Origin: Lunularia cruciata
Taxonomy: Eukaryota > Streptophyta > Marchantiopsida > Lunulariales > Lunulariaceae
DNA: 64,000 bases
Reading direction: 5' to 3'
Assembly (NCBI GenBank): GCA_948567375.1
Contig: OX419762.1
Location: 42,203,034-42,267,033, forward strand
Position 1 is the stretch's first letter. The number at the start of each line of letters is the position of its first letter. The position numbers and the translations under genes were made by a program. This document shows positions 23,221 to 35,239 of the stretch, one piece after another. The notes beneath the pieces are model-generated. The model was not told where the DNA came from, did not search any database, and was given only the letters and a program-made list of their open reading frames with translations.

Positions 23221-24934
23221 TTGTTGAACCTAGTATAAACAAAGAAACTCGGACTTGGCCATCTTTTTCAATTTAGGTACTATTTATTTTTTGGTTGATC
23301 TCCTATTTTACTATTCTCTCAACTTGTTCTCTTATATTCTAGTTCTCTATAACATATAAGTTACCCAAAGTTGTTTATAAAAATTAAATAATTAATATCT
23401 TGAATCTAACAGATCATTTTAAGAGTGGCTTACGTTAACAAGATTTTAATATGTAATATATAGATTCCAACAAATAACCATAGAAACAAAGGAAAATTTT
23501 CTATATCCAACAAGATATTGTAGAAAGGGTTCTCCTTGCATAAGCACTCTTCCTATTAGCATGCCACTTCCCTTCATTACATCTTAAATTAATCTTTCTA
23601 CTCTATCTCGTAGGGAACTAGGATATGCACTTTTATTCCTTCTTCTCTTACATTTCCATTAGTAGCTTGATGGATTTGGGAGATGTACCTTTTACTCCTT
23701 CTACTTTAACCTTTCCATCCATAGCATGATGGCTTGATAGGACAAGGACAGTCTTGGTCACCTTGCACTCACTGTAAATGATTTCAAAGTCTCAACAACT
23801 AGGTTCTGAAAAGAATTATAAATATAACAATCACCATACTTAATAATTCTTCATTTTCCACAATCATTTCCAAATATGAGTAAATATCTATCCCAAATAT
23901 AGGACTCCTGCATTTAGACCAAGCTGGAACAAACGCAACAAGTTGTAACACGCCCTACACAAAAGATAGAATAGCAAGTCCTTTGTCTTTAAAAGCATGT
24001 TGATCAAGTATACATTAAAGCTTAAGGCTTTTTGTACACATTTTTTGAGAATGCAATGACCTAGGAAAGTTAGAAAATCGTAAGCCAAACGGTAGAGATT
24101 ACAATGAGAGCCCTTGTGATGCAACTTAGACCCCTTAGAGTTAGAGGGTATGACTATCAATCATGGAAGGATATAACAGTTCTAACAGTCAAATTACATC
24201 ATTAAAAATGTTATTTTACATGGTGAATGGTTATCTAGGTCTTACTTAACCTGTTGCATTGAAACTAGTTTCCAACACTGCCTCTTAAATAATAAATGAG
24301 ATAGCCATAATATCTCCTCCAAATTGGCCGAGCATAGGTAAATGAGCGGCAAGTTTTGGGCCAAATAGATACCCTATAGTTCATTATGATGTATTTTAGG
24401 ATATTTTTTACATCTTGTACACATGATAGAATTTAGAAAGATTATGTGAGGTGGATTGCAGATTTTGGTGAATACTGTGATTTTGGGCAAAATTTGAAGT
24501 TTGAGATCTGGACTTGAAATTTCTACATATGATAGCTTGGGTTACCCTCCAATTAGCAATCTTGAAATTATCATGAGAGCTACTACACTCATTGAGCTAG
24601 AATTTTTGAAACTTGATAGGGTAAACTGCTTCTAAAACTACATGCTCTTTAGAAATTTGTACAAAGTCTGCCATTTCTTCAATTTTTAAGGGATTTTTCT
24701 GAAACTTTCCAAGAAATTTATTGCATAGTATTCTAAATTTTGGCCCAAGAATTAGGGAGAGATCATTCTTGCGCAAAAAGTTTTAAAGTGAGAGGGGTGG
24801 TTTTAAGACCAAATCTAAAATATATCTACTTAATAGAAAGATGCCTAGGCCAAATAGCTCAATAAAAAGATTTGAAATTTCACAGGGAAGGATGCTCTAG
24901 GGTTATAATCAATTGTAAAATCTTTTAGAGGATT
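23221..24934. other. AT-rich intergenic region with an LTR fragment
   Basis: No gene was recognised. At about 24069-24115 a stretch including GTAAGCC and TAGAGATTACAATGAGA matches the left arm of the inverted LTR end at 61742-61837, so it is probably a fragment of the same copia-like LTR in minus orientation. Confidence 0.45.
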
Positions 24935-25690
24935 ATGACATACAAGTTGAGAGAATTTAGTGACATTGTGAGAAGAGGTCAATTTTACAAAGTTGAGATC
25001 TCATGCATGAGGAGTGTGAGAGCAACAAAAAGTATATTTGAGTGTTTAGACTCATCTTGGGAACATGGAGTATCATCAAGGGTGGAAATTGAGGCTATGC
25101 AAGGTTCTCCAAGAGTTTGAGGTGATTGTAGGGGTGGATTTGAGGAAAAAAGAGTTTAGAATAGAATTTGAAGAGAGTATTGAGAAGATCCAAAAATATT
25201 TACCATTTGGAGGAAAGACTGAGTCTAAGTGCTTTATATATAGAGGGAAGGGATATAAGGCAAGTTCATATCCATTAACCTTTGAGAGCAAGAGATTGAG
25301 AGAAAGTAGAGGCTTACTTGACTTGGATTTGCATGTTAGACCTTCTTCACCAAGATTGGGAGGGAGAAGATCTAAAACCAAGGAGTTGTGTGAGGTTTGT
25401 GGAGTAGAAGAACTACCAAAAGGACATGAGTGTAGTTGGATAACAACACTTTTGATGTGAAAAATCTTGAAGAGAGTCTTAATACAGCTACAAAAATGCT
25501 ACCACCTTCATCAAATAGTTCTCAAAATTAATGATGGAGATAATCTTTCAATTTATGAATAAACTATCCATGAGTGTTCAATTAATATGCATTTTAGGAT
25601 TTGATGTTGCTTTAGAAATCTTTGAGCAGCCTAAACCTTTTTTGTTCCCTAAGGTAGATTACTCTCAAATGATGTTAGTCATGTAATACT
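24935..25690 (+). pseudogene. Unassigned open frames upstream of a Ty3 relic
   Basis: Overlapping frames at 24935-25120 and 25065-25460 precede the Ty3 pol relic in the same orientation. The second (131 codons, TTG-started in its longest form) is charged and ends with a Cys/His cluster, CEVCGVEELPKGHEC (C-x2-C-x8-H-x-C), unlike a standard gag zinc knuckle. Position suggests a decayed gag or a captured fragment. I do not recognise the family. Confidence 0.3.
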
Positions 25691-25769
25691 CTATTAGTTA
25701 TAGAGTAAGAGAAAAGAAAGAAAAAAATTGAGAGGAAAGAGAAAGATAATGAGGGGCTTAGATAGGAAA

Positions 25770-26604
25770 ATTTCTACTTTTGGGGCACATAATCTCCAAG
25801 GATGGAATAGTAGTTAATCCTAAGAAGATGAGGAAAATCTTCAAAGCTTGACAAAGTTATGCCAATTCTTGGGGATGGTTGGGGACTATAGGAGGTTCAT
25901 TTTCTCATTTTCCAACAAGGCTTATGCATTGACCATCTACATGAAGAAATGTGTAGAATACATGGTGATTTTGGAGGACAAGGAGGCTCTCAAAGCTTTG
26001 AGTAGCTCAAGCAATCCTTTGTTGTAGCTCCTATTCTTTCTTATCTTGATTGGAGTAAGCCTTTCATCCTCAACACTAAAGCTTCCAATGTAGTTATAGG
26101 ATGCAGTCTTAGTCAATTAGACCAAGACGAGCATGATCATCCAATAGCTTATGCTAGTAAACAGGTGGTTTTAGTAGAAAAGAACTACTTTAGTAGAGAG
26201 AAGGGTTGGCAATGATCTTTGGTCCCAAGATGTTTAGACACTACTTGATTGGAGGGAAAGCCACCATTTTCATGGATCACAAGGCTTTAAAAAACATCTT
26301 CAACAAGCCTAATATGGAAGGAAGGCTAGCAAGATGGATGATACTCTTTTCTGAGTATGACTACACCATTGAGGATATGCTAGGGAAGAAATATGCAAAT
26401 ATTGATTTGTTATCTAGGGCCTATGATCATGATAAAGATGAGTCAGTGGATGATTTCTTCCCGGATGAGGAGCTCATGACAATATCAATTGCTCAAGAGG
26501 TTCCAATGGAGTACAAGGAGATTGTGAACTTTGTTACAATAGGTAACTATCTAGAAGGGATGCATGCTAGAGAGAGGAAGGCACTTGCAGCAAGATCTAG
26601 ACCT
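25770..26604 (+). pseudogene. Ty3-type reverse transcriptase end and RNase H, decayed
   Basis: Starts with a recognisable connection motif (GHIISKDG, then a shifted frame with FLGMVGDYRRF) and continues into RNase H: HPIAYASKQ, then MDHKALKNIF and NIDLLSRA. The palm domain with the FxDD catalytic pair is absent, so a large part of pol is missing between this and the frames to the left. Several stops and frameshifts are present. Sequence style is closer to non-chromodomain (Tat/Athila-like) plant Ty3 elements than to the minus-strand elements further right. Confidence 0.8.
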
Positions 26605-26610
26605 TGAACA

Positions 26611-27413
26611 ATGGTGGAGGATATTATTTTTCACCAAGGAGCAGATGGTCTACTTCAAAGAGCAATGGGTAGTGAAGAGTCTATCTTACTCATAAAGGAG
26701 TTTCATGAAGGTTTAGTGCATGGAGGACACTTTGCAAGAAATGTGATTGCCTTTAAAATTCTAGATACATGTTATCATTGGAAGGAGATTTTCAAGAATT
26801 GTCTTGATTATTGCAAAACTTGTCATGTTTGTCAAGCTTTTCCTAGAAAGTCTACTTCCACTCAACCACTTAGATCAATTCCATTGCTAGGACCTTTTAA
26901 GAAGTGGGGAATTGATTTTGTAGGTCCTCTCAATAGAACCCCAAGGAACAATTGGTACATTGTGGTAATTACTAACTATCTTACCAAGTGGGTTGAGGCT
27001 AGACCATTGACAAGAATGAAGATGAAATTGGGAGATTTCTTTATGAACGCATTATCACTAGGTTTAGGTGCCCTTTAGAGTTGATTTTTGATAGAGGAGG
27101 AGAGTTTATAGGAAATGTTACTATAGCCATGCTACGATATTTCTCTATCAGACATAGAGTAACTATATCCTATAAGCCAAATTCCAATGGCTTGGTAGAG
27201 AGAACCAATCAGACCTTATGCATGATGTTGGCCAAAGATGTAGAAATGAAGGGGGCTAAACATCATTGGGACAAGAGGATTCATGCAGTTTTGTGGGAGT
27301 TTAGGACAACCATGAAGACTTCCACCGGATATTCTTCATTTCAATTGGTATATGGTATTGAGTCTACCTTATCTATCATTTTGATCTTCCTACCTTCCAA
27401 AGCATTCATATGA
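26611..27413 (+). pseudogene. Ty3-type integrase, frameshifted
   Basis: The first frame (26611-27078) has an HHCC zinc-binding region (histidines in EFHEGLVHGGH, cysteines in CKTCHVC) and the start of the catalytic core with GIDFVGP and YIVVITNYLTKW. A frameshift leads to 27081-27413, which carries IFDRGGEF and NGLVERTNQ, so the expected Asp, Asp and Glu are all present but split between frames. Integrase inserts retroelement cDNA; this copy cannot make an intact protein. Confidence 0.88.
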
Positions 27414-27854
27414 GATTGAAGAAAGCACAAGGAGGTGATGTAGAGAAGTCAAGGAAGGATCAACTCTTGGAACTGGAAGAGCAATTGCTATGGTTTGAGT
27501 GTAGCAAGCCCAAAGGAAACAAAGGAGAGCTATGACAAGAGGCAAGCCAAGAAGAAGGCGGAACCTTTTGAAGAAGATGATTGGGTAATGTTGTTTGATT
27601 CCATTTGATTCAAGAGAATACAAACAAAGTTTTTGCTTAAATACTTTGGACCTTTCATAGTGGAGAAGGTGTGGGGAAATTACACCTATGATCTCAAGGA
27701 GTTAGGAGGAAGACACTTTGATAGGATTAACCATGATAAGTTGAAGATGTATCATAGAAGGAAGAGAGACCTTCACTTTGAGGACAAAGTGAAATGTAGT
27801 CCGAGAGTAAATGTAACACCCATTTGTACATGTATATGCTATTGTGATATTTAG
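27414..27854 (+). pseudogene. Integrase C-terminal remnant of the plus-strand Ty3 element
   Basis: After another frameshift, 27633-27854 encodes GPFIVEKVWGNYTYDLKEL and DRINHDKLKMYH, the pattern of the integrase C-terminal barrel in plant Ty3 elements. No chromodomain follows, which separates this element from the chromodomain family at 29.5-44 kb. Confidence 0.7.
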
Positions 27855-28490
27855 TTTGGTTTTATAAGTACTTGAGAGATATCATTTATATAAAGATAAA
27901 AGATGGTTCTATATTAGTCATGATTAGCTAAAATTAATCAAATCTAAGATAGATGAGACTTTACTTTAGAGAAACTTGAAAAGATGAGCACCACTATTTT
28001 GGATTCTAGTGTGTTGACTTGGTATTATTCTTAGTTGGTTGGCTTTGAGGAAGAGTTGAGAACTCTTGGACCCACAAGCTTTTTTGTTTTGGATTCTTCT
28101 ATAGTCCAACAATAGCCCTTGTAAAAGAATCCTTGATTTAGTGGTTGGGTCAAGATAAGACTATATACTTAAGAGAATATTCTCATGAGTATGGATATTC
28201 CTTTAGTTTTTTGACTTTATTTGACTTTTAACCTAGTAATTTGAGTTACTACAGTAATTAGTAACTTTGGTGCGCAACTATTTGACAAGAATATAAACTA
28301 AGGGTGAGGAAGTACTCATCATCTTTTCATTTACAACTATGTCTCTCTCATTGAGTCCTCTAGTGAGTAATATCTTGAGTCTTGGAATGTTAGCCTTGGG
28401 GGAGTATGATGGAGTTGGGATTCTTTGCCTTCTTAGTCCATGGTGCATTACCATAATAACCATCAAGGTTCATCTTGAGTGAGAGACAAG
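27855..28490. other. Spacer between two plus-strand Ty3 relics
   Basis: AT-rich, no gene recognised. It may hold a degraded LTR of the element to the left, but I could not match it to another copy in the window. Confidence 0.4.
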
Positions 28491-29499
28491 TCGGCTTATA
28501 GGGCGAGCTTCAAACAACACTAAAAAAGTTGTTAGAGAAGGATTTTATACAAAATAGTACATCCCCTTGGGGAGCACCAATACTATTTGTTCCAAAGAAG
28601 GATGGAGGACTTTACTTCTATATTGATTAACATGGCCTTAATAAACAAATAGTGAAGAATGTATATCCCTTGCTTCAAATTGATGACTTGCTTGATCAAT
28701 TGAGTGGAGCACGATACTTTTCCAAGTTAGATCTCCAAAGTGGCTATTGACATCTTCCTATTAATAGAGAGGATATGCAAAAGATTACCTTTTGCACAAG
28801 GTATGGGCATTTTGAATGGAGAGTTCTACCTTTTGGACTCATTACTACTCCAACATTCTTCATGGATCAGATGCATTGGGTATTGGATGGGCTATTGAAT
28901 TGGTAAGGGATGGTGTTCTTGGATGACATTTTAATCTATAACAAGGATGGAGGCAGAACACATAAATCATATGCAAGAAATCCTAAGATGACTGGGTCAA
29001 TGGAAGTTTTATTGCAAGAAGCCAAAGTGTACCTTTTGGTAGAAGGAAGTTACCTTCTTGGGTCATAAGATCTCATCAGAGTGAATCAAGATAGAAGAGG
29101 AGAAAATCAAGACCATTATTGATTTGCCTACTTTGAAAGATGCTACAAAAGTGCAAGTATTTAATGGATTAGCAAGTTTTCACAAATAATTCATCCACTA
29201 TTATGTCATGTAGACACACTATTGACCAACCTCTTTAGGAAGACCTCAAGCTTTCAATGGACCACCAAGCACAAAAAATTATTCTAGAAGCTAAAACATA
29301 TGTTGTCTTCAAGATCCATTCTTCAACCATATGATCCTCAACTACCTTGTATGGTTGTTTTTAATACTTCTAACTTTTCCATTAGAGTTGTGCTACAATA
29401 GGAATTTCCAAATTGGTTACATCCCATTGTCTTTTGTGTCACCAACTAAACATTGCAGAAAGAAATTACTCTACTTGAGATCAAGAACAACTAGCAATG
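28491..29499 (+). pseudogene. Ty3-type reverse transcriptase/RNase H relic, cut by the next element
   Basis: Across several frames one can read [39 protein letters not shown] and VFLDDILIYN, the ordered motifs of Ty3 reverse transcriptase with the FLDD catalytic pair still present. RNase H begins near 29330 and stops within the LEIKNN-type segment exactly where the LTR at 29500 starts. Many stops and frameshifts make it non-coding. Confidence 0.82.
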
Positions 29500-30098
29500 T
29501 GTAATACTCCAAGGATAGGAGAACCTTCAAGAGAAACACAAGAGAGAAACACAAAGCTTCACACCCAATACTTTGATGCTCCAAAGGAACACTTTGTCTT
29601 TATTATATAGCAAAGAGGTTCCCCTCAGAGGAAGCTCCACTCTTGGTTCCGATACATGGATTGATGATATGTGAGCAAGCTCTACCCTTGCATTGCATTA
29701 GTTGGATGGATGGGTGACATGTTGTTCCTTGTCCTATCTAGTTGGTCAAATAGGTTTGATAAGAGGGAATCTTTAGAGAATCTTTTTGTAGGAAGCTCAA
29801 AAATGTGTGGGTGAGGTACCATTGGAAAGCTCTTGATGAGACAAAAAAGGGGGAGAGAAGGCAAGCCTCTTTTCCAAAGAAAGTAGTTTGTCTATTTTTT
29901 AGGTCTAATTCATCCATTTAGGCCTTTGAAATTGGCTCTAAAGTCTTTAGGGTGTTTTTTGCTCTTGCCCTATTAGTGGAAGTACTCTTTTCATGCACTT
30001 CTATCTGATCAACTTAGTTCATCATATATAACATCCTTCTAGATGTTACCAAGCCAGTTTCCACCTCTAGATAATAAGTCTAGCTATTGGTAGTATAA
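29500..30098 (-). repeat. Left (3') LTR of element 1
   Basis: Begins TGTAATACTCCAAGGATAGG and ends near GCTATTGGTAGTATAA, a decayed form of the family end GGTATTACA. The LTR ends of this family are inverted repeats TGTAATAC/GTATTACA. The right border is approximate. Confidence 0.8.
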
Positions 30099-30109
30099 AC
30101 CAACCTCCT

Positions 30110-31470
30110 CTCCTTTTAAACTGCAATGTCCTCATTGCAAATTGTTGCTCAAAAGAAAACATTAACACCGGTGCATGGGTCAAGTTGGCAATTGGCTCCC
30201 ATGTTGCCTCATGTAGTGGGTGCCCTTTCCAATGTACACAATATTCTTGATGGTGGGTACCATGAATGTGCTTTTGGAAAATGCTTTTGACTTCATATTA
30301 CTTTGTGTCGTCAATGAGTGTTGAATAATGTCTAACTTCTTTTATGGAAAGAAAGTGTGGTGGTTGGAGTGCATATCTGCATAGTAAGGAAACATGGAAC
30401 ACAAGATGGATTTTCATGTGCATCAAGGTGGTAGGCCATTGGGCCAATTCGTTGAAGGATGGGAAAAGGCCCAATAAAACAAGGTCTAAGCTTATAAGAG
30501 CAAACTAATGTGAGGTTGGTTGTGGACAACCAGACTTGATCTTGAACATTGAACTCCATGTCCTGGCAATGTGCATCTACATATTTTTTTTTGTTGATTT
30601 TGGGCAATTTGCAACCTAGGCTTGGTGTTCTCCACACCTTGTTGGATTTTGGAAACAAAAGTGTTGATATCATCAATCTTGGTAGCCACCAAGTGGATCT
30701 TTATCAAGCTTGAAGGTATGTAATGATGCTCTCCATAGATGAGGAAGAATGGTGTGACTTGTGTGGATGTATTCGTTGAATTGTTGTAAGAAAATTCTAC
30801 CAATGGAAGTAAGGTGTTCCACCTCTTTTGCTCATCTAAGTGAAGCCTTGGAGCATATCCTTAATAATGCAATTAGCCTGCTTGATTTGTCCATCATTTT
30901 GTGGATGGTAAGCTAGAAATATGGTCATTTTGGTTTTGAAGATGCCAAAGAGTGTTCTCCAAAACAAACTAGTGAATTGAGTGCTTCTATTGGTGATGAG
31001 CACTCAAGACAAGCCATGGTGAGAAAAGACTACATCTAAGGATAATTGAGCTAATTTTAGAGCAATCATGTCGTTGGTGGTAGGATGCACATGAATAATT
31101 TTGTTGAGTTGGTCAACAAAGACTACAATGGAGTCAAACCCTAAGGTAGTCTTGGGCAATTCAAAAACTAGATCCATGCTTACCTATTCCCAATGAGAGG
31201 GTTGAAGGAGTCTAGTGGGAGCTTCATTAGAAGCTTTGTTTTGTTGATAAAGTAGGTAGCTTGAATGTACTCCATCATACTTTTGCTCATCTTGGACCAT
31301 AAGTAATGGCGTTTGACTACATCTAAGGTCTTGTCCACTCTAGTGTGACCTTCAATGGTAGAATCATGACATTCCGTTAGGATTGTGGTTCTTATATCTA
31401 TGGCATCTGAGATCCATGACTTGCCATCATGAAAAGTGAGTCCTTAGGTATTGGTTACACCCTTGGATGA
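30110..31470 (-). pseudogene. Element 1 integrase with chromodomain remnant
   Basis: Frames at 30332-30803 encode FSYNNSTNTSTQVTPFFLIY, KIQQGVE and GPFPILQRIGPMAYHLD, which are integrase core end and C-terminal barrel. Sequence between 30110 and 30330 matches the chromodomain region of element 2 at the DNA level but is broken. Further right, to about 31470, lie remnants of the catalytic core and zinc-binding region in several frames. Confidence 0.75.
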
Positions 31471-31479
31471 TTGAGCTCT

Positions 31480-32990
31480 TAGAATCTATGGGTCATTTTT
31501 TATAGTAATAAGAATCCTTGGCAAGAATTTTGGGTTCATCTTGACTTTATCACTAGATTTTTTGCCATGGGCATCAAGGTGAATGCATTTGCAAGTTGCT
31601 TCTTGCCTTCCACATATATGATCATCATGTTGAACTATTGTCTCCACTCTACCCACCAAATTTGTTGATGAGATAGATCTTTCTATGTCTCAAGGTAGAC
31701 TATAGGTTTGATGATCTATCTCCACTACAAATGCCTTCTCACTAAGATAGTGCTTCCAATACTTGGTTGCAAGGACAATAGCCAACTCTTCTTGTTTAGT
31801 GGTGTGATATTTGCATTTTGCCAAGAATAGCTTTGGAGAGAAAAATGCAACTAGATGCCATATCTCATTCCATTCTTGTTATAGGATTGCTTCTTTTGCA
31901 ATGCCTAATGCATTTGTAACCAACTTGATTGGATGTTTCGGTCATACCATTTCAAGATTAGTGCATGTTTTAAGGCATCTTTCAATTTCTTAAAGGCCAA
32001 TACTTGTGTCATTCTCCACATCCACTTCTTCCTTTTGCCAAGTAGTGCTGTTAGAGGTTGTGCAACCTTGGAGAAGTCCTTGAAAAATTGACAATAGAAC
32101 CCCATCAAGCCCAAGAAACTCTTGAGTTGAGTCTGATCTTCTAGAGCACCCCATGTTTTAATTACCTCTATTTAATCTTTTAATACTTGGATACATTTTG
32201 CACTTACTTTATACCCCAAGTATTCTACTTTAGACTTGCCAAACTTGCACTTTGAGATTTTGGCATACAATTGATTATGTTGTAGAATCTAGAGGACTTC
32301 TCAAAGATGTTGCTTGTGCTTTATTGTTGTTCTACTATAGACTAAGATGTCATCAAGGAAAATGATAATAGAATTATCCAAGTATGGACAAAAGATGTCA
32401 TTCATCAAACTCATGAAAGTATCTAGAGTGTTGGTGAGGCCAAATGGCATCGCCAAGTACTCAAAGTGACCATACTTTGTTTAAAAGGCCATTTTATGTA
32501 CATCTTCCTCCACAATTTTGATTTGGTGTAACTGCTCCATAGATCAATTTTGGTGAAGTGCTTTGCATTGTTGAGTTGATAGGTCATCGATGCATTGTAA
32601 TGGGTATTTTTCCTTCATTGTTTGTTGATTTAGTCCTCAGAAGTCAATGCACATACACATTGTCCCATCTTTCTTCTTGACAAACAAGACAAGAGTCCCA
32701 TATGGTGATACATTGGGTTGAATAGGCCCTCTTTGTAGCATATCCTCAAATTGAGCCTTGCAATCCTCAAATTGAGCCTTGCACTCCTCCAACTCATGAG
32801 GTGATAGTCAATATGGGCCCTACAAGGAGGATTCTTCCCATGAAGTATCTCAACTTTATGATCTACTCTCCTTTTTGTTGGTAATCTTGAGGGTACATCA
32901 TCCAAAAAGACATCTTGAAACTCATTTACCACATTTTTCAATTTCTCAAGAATTTTTCCATTGTGTTGTGCACTCTAGATTTCTCTTATT
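31480..32990 (-). pseudogene. Element 1 reverse transcriptase and RNase H
   Basis: Frame 31905-32114 gives MGLMGFYCQFFKDFSKVAQP (RT-RNase H connection); the RT palm reads [16 protein letters not shown] near 32340-32400, so the catalytic Asp pair is intact in this copy. Frame 32630-32941 gives the RT start (NEFQDVFLDDVPSRLP). A short internal duplication of about 24 bp (CTCAAATTGAGCCTTGCA) lies at 32745-32785. Stops and frameshifts prevent translation. Confidence 0.8.
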
Positions 32991-32999
32991 AGACCCATG

Positions 33000-34700
33000 A
33001 AAAATATATTTGTCTTACCAATAGATGTGGTCCCTATGACATAAAGAAGAAATTCTTGCCTTTGTGATCTTTCTTTAACCCCAAAGATCTTCCATTGGCT
33101 AGTTCTCACAACTTTCTTTCTCCAATCTACCATGGGGTTGTAGTGCTCTATCCATGGTATACCTAAGATTGTATCATAGTAAGCTAACCATATTACTTGC
33201 CACTCAATTGCTTCTTGAAACTCTACTACAAAAAGTGCTACCTCCTAATTGACGAATCAATCCTCTCTATTTGACCATGAGGTTACTCTACTTCATCATT
33301 CTCATCATTCTCTAGTTATATCTCCAACCTTATTGCAATAGAGCAAGACAAGAAATTCTCTATTGCTCCAAGGTCTATCTATACTTTCATTTGATTACCT
33401 TCTAGGACTCCATTTACAAAAATCAATTGTGAATTTGTCTTCCTCCACCTTTGCACACTTTTCCTCTTCCTTCCCCTCCTCCTCCTATGCTTTTACTCTT
33501 CTCCATTGAGCCAATAAGGCTACAAAGTACATTTATTGGTAATCTTTGTTTTCCAATGTGATTTCAATATCCTCCTCTTTAATTCGTCTCTCTATGTGGT
33601 TCAAAGGTTGCTTGTATGGAGGCCAAGGACCTCTAGGATGATGAGCATGACAATTGATGGCTATGTGCCCAACTTGGCCATAGTTGTAATAACATCATTT
33701 TTTGGCTTGAGCTCCTTTTCCTCGTGGAACTCCATCTCTCCTTTCTTTGACTCGTCCTTGTTCTGCTTGGAGTTGTCATGCCCCTTGGTCTCAAAACCAA
33801 ATGTTGCCCAATTCCAATGGAACAGTCCACCAAAATGGGTGTCTTAGCCCATTAATGTTGCATCTAAACTACTTCTTCACCTCCTCTAAGTGCCTTTGCT
33901 ATTCTCTGAGCATAGGCAATGGCTTCAAAAACAATGGGAGTATTTTGTATTACCTCTTGGTGAATTTGCTTTTAATCTCCATTTGAAATTACCTAGAGCT
34001 TTTGCTAGACTCATATTGGTTATCAAAACTTATAGATCAAGTAACACCTCCAAATACTCTTGTATGCTATTCTTCTACTTCAACTCCTAAAGTTGGGTTC
34101 AAACCATCTGCACGGAATCCATAGATTGGAAATTCTTGAGCAACCCTTCTTGCATTGCTGTCCAAGTGATCTCTCTTCCTTTTCCATTAATGATTGTTCC
34201 CAAGCATTATACCATGTGAGGGCTTTATTAGTCAAGTACTTACATGCAAACACACTTGTAGAATGATTAGTAATCTTAGTTGTGAATAATCAAAAATATT
34301 GATTCATTCTTGAAATCCAGTTTTCCACTATTCCCATAGAACACTATCTTGTGTAAGGCTCATAGAATGTCCATAGAATGAAGACAAAGGCTCTTCTTCA
34401 TTTGTAGTAACAATGTTGTTTTGTTGTTGATTGGGGTCGGTATCATCGACATGAGTGACTCTCCAAGTACTTCAACCCTTGGTGTTGGGTTTTGGGATGG
34501 TTCCACTTCTTGCATGACCTGATAATTCTTGAAGGTATGTACTTGAATTTGCAATACCTCCATTTTCATCTTGATCTCCCAAAACTTATTCAACATCACT
34601 TGCATCAAATCCTACAACTATGACTCCACAACTCATACACACAACAAACGCTCAATCACTACTTCCTTCTTCAATAGAGGGTTAATATGATCACTTGGGA
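33000..34700 (-). pseudogene. Element 1 gag and protease remnants
   Basis: Around 33640-33690 the minus strand encodes CYYNYGQVGHIAINC, a CCHC zinc knuckle whose second cysteine is now tyrosine. Gag-like frames lie at about 33850-34610 and match gag of element 2 (LLKNFQSVD region near 34100). The protease region around 33000-33450 is too broken to read an active site. Confidence 0.65.
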
Positions 34701-35227
34701 GAGAGTATGGACTACCATTGGGACCTCTGAGGCTATCTTCCATTACTAATATTCCGGACCAAAATTGTGGATTACAAAATCCATAAATATCAATTTTGGT
34801 CTAACCACATAATTGATTTCTGATTGTGTATAAAAAGGGAGAGGATTTGGGATATTTAGATCCATTGTATCATAGCAAAATGTAAATTGTCATATCACAC
34901 TCTCTATCATATATCACCACGAGTAGAATCACCAAGTTTGGTGAATTCATCACTATGTCCACGGACTTTGCTCCAAAATGATAACAAAATATACTCTCAC
35001 TTGCTCACGTTGGATGTACTCAATTTTGATGTGGAATGGATTCAAGAATAGAAAGCAAGATGTAGAAATTGTCCTTCATACTCTTCCAGGTGCCTCCATC
35101 CCATCTTCTCTTTAAAACACCCCTAGTCTGTCAATAGCATTACATTCTCTCTTCTCAAAATCACTCAGTCTCAATAGCTTGTGTTCCTCCAAGAGAGATG
35201 ATCCACTCTCTTGGATTAAAACATCTA

Positions 35228-35238
35228 CTCTGATACCA
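35228..35238 (-). other. Primer binding site of element 1 (initiator Met tRNA)
   Basis: On the minus strand this reads TGGTATCAGAG, complementary to the 3' end of plant initiator methionine tRNA, immediately inside the right LTR. It fixes the element's orientation as leftward. Confidence 0.85.
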
Positions 35239-35239
35239 T

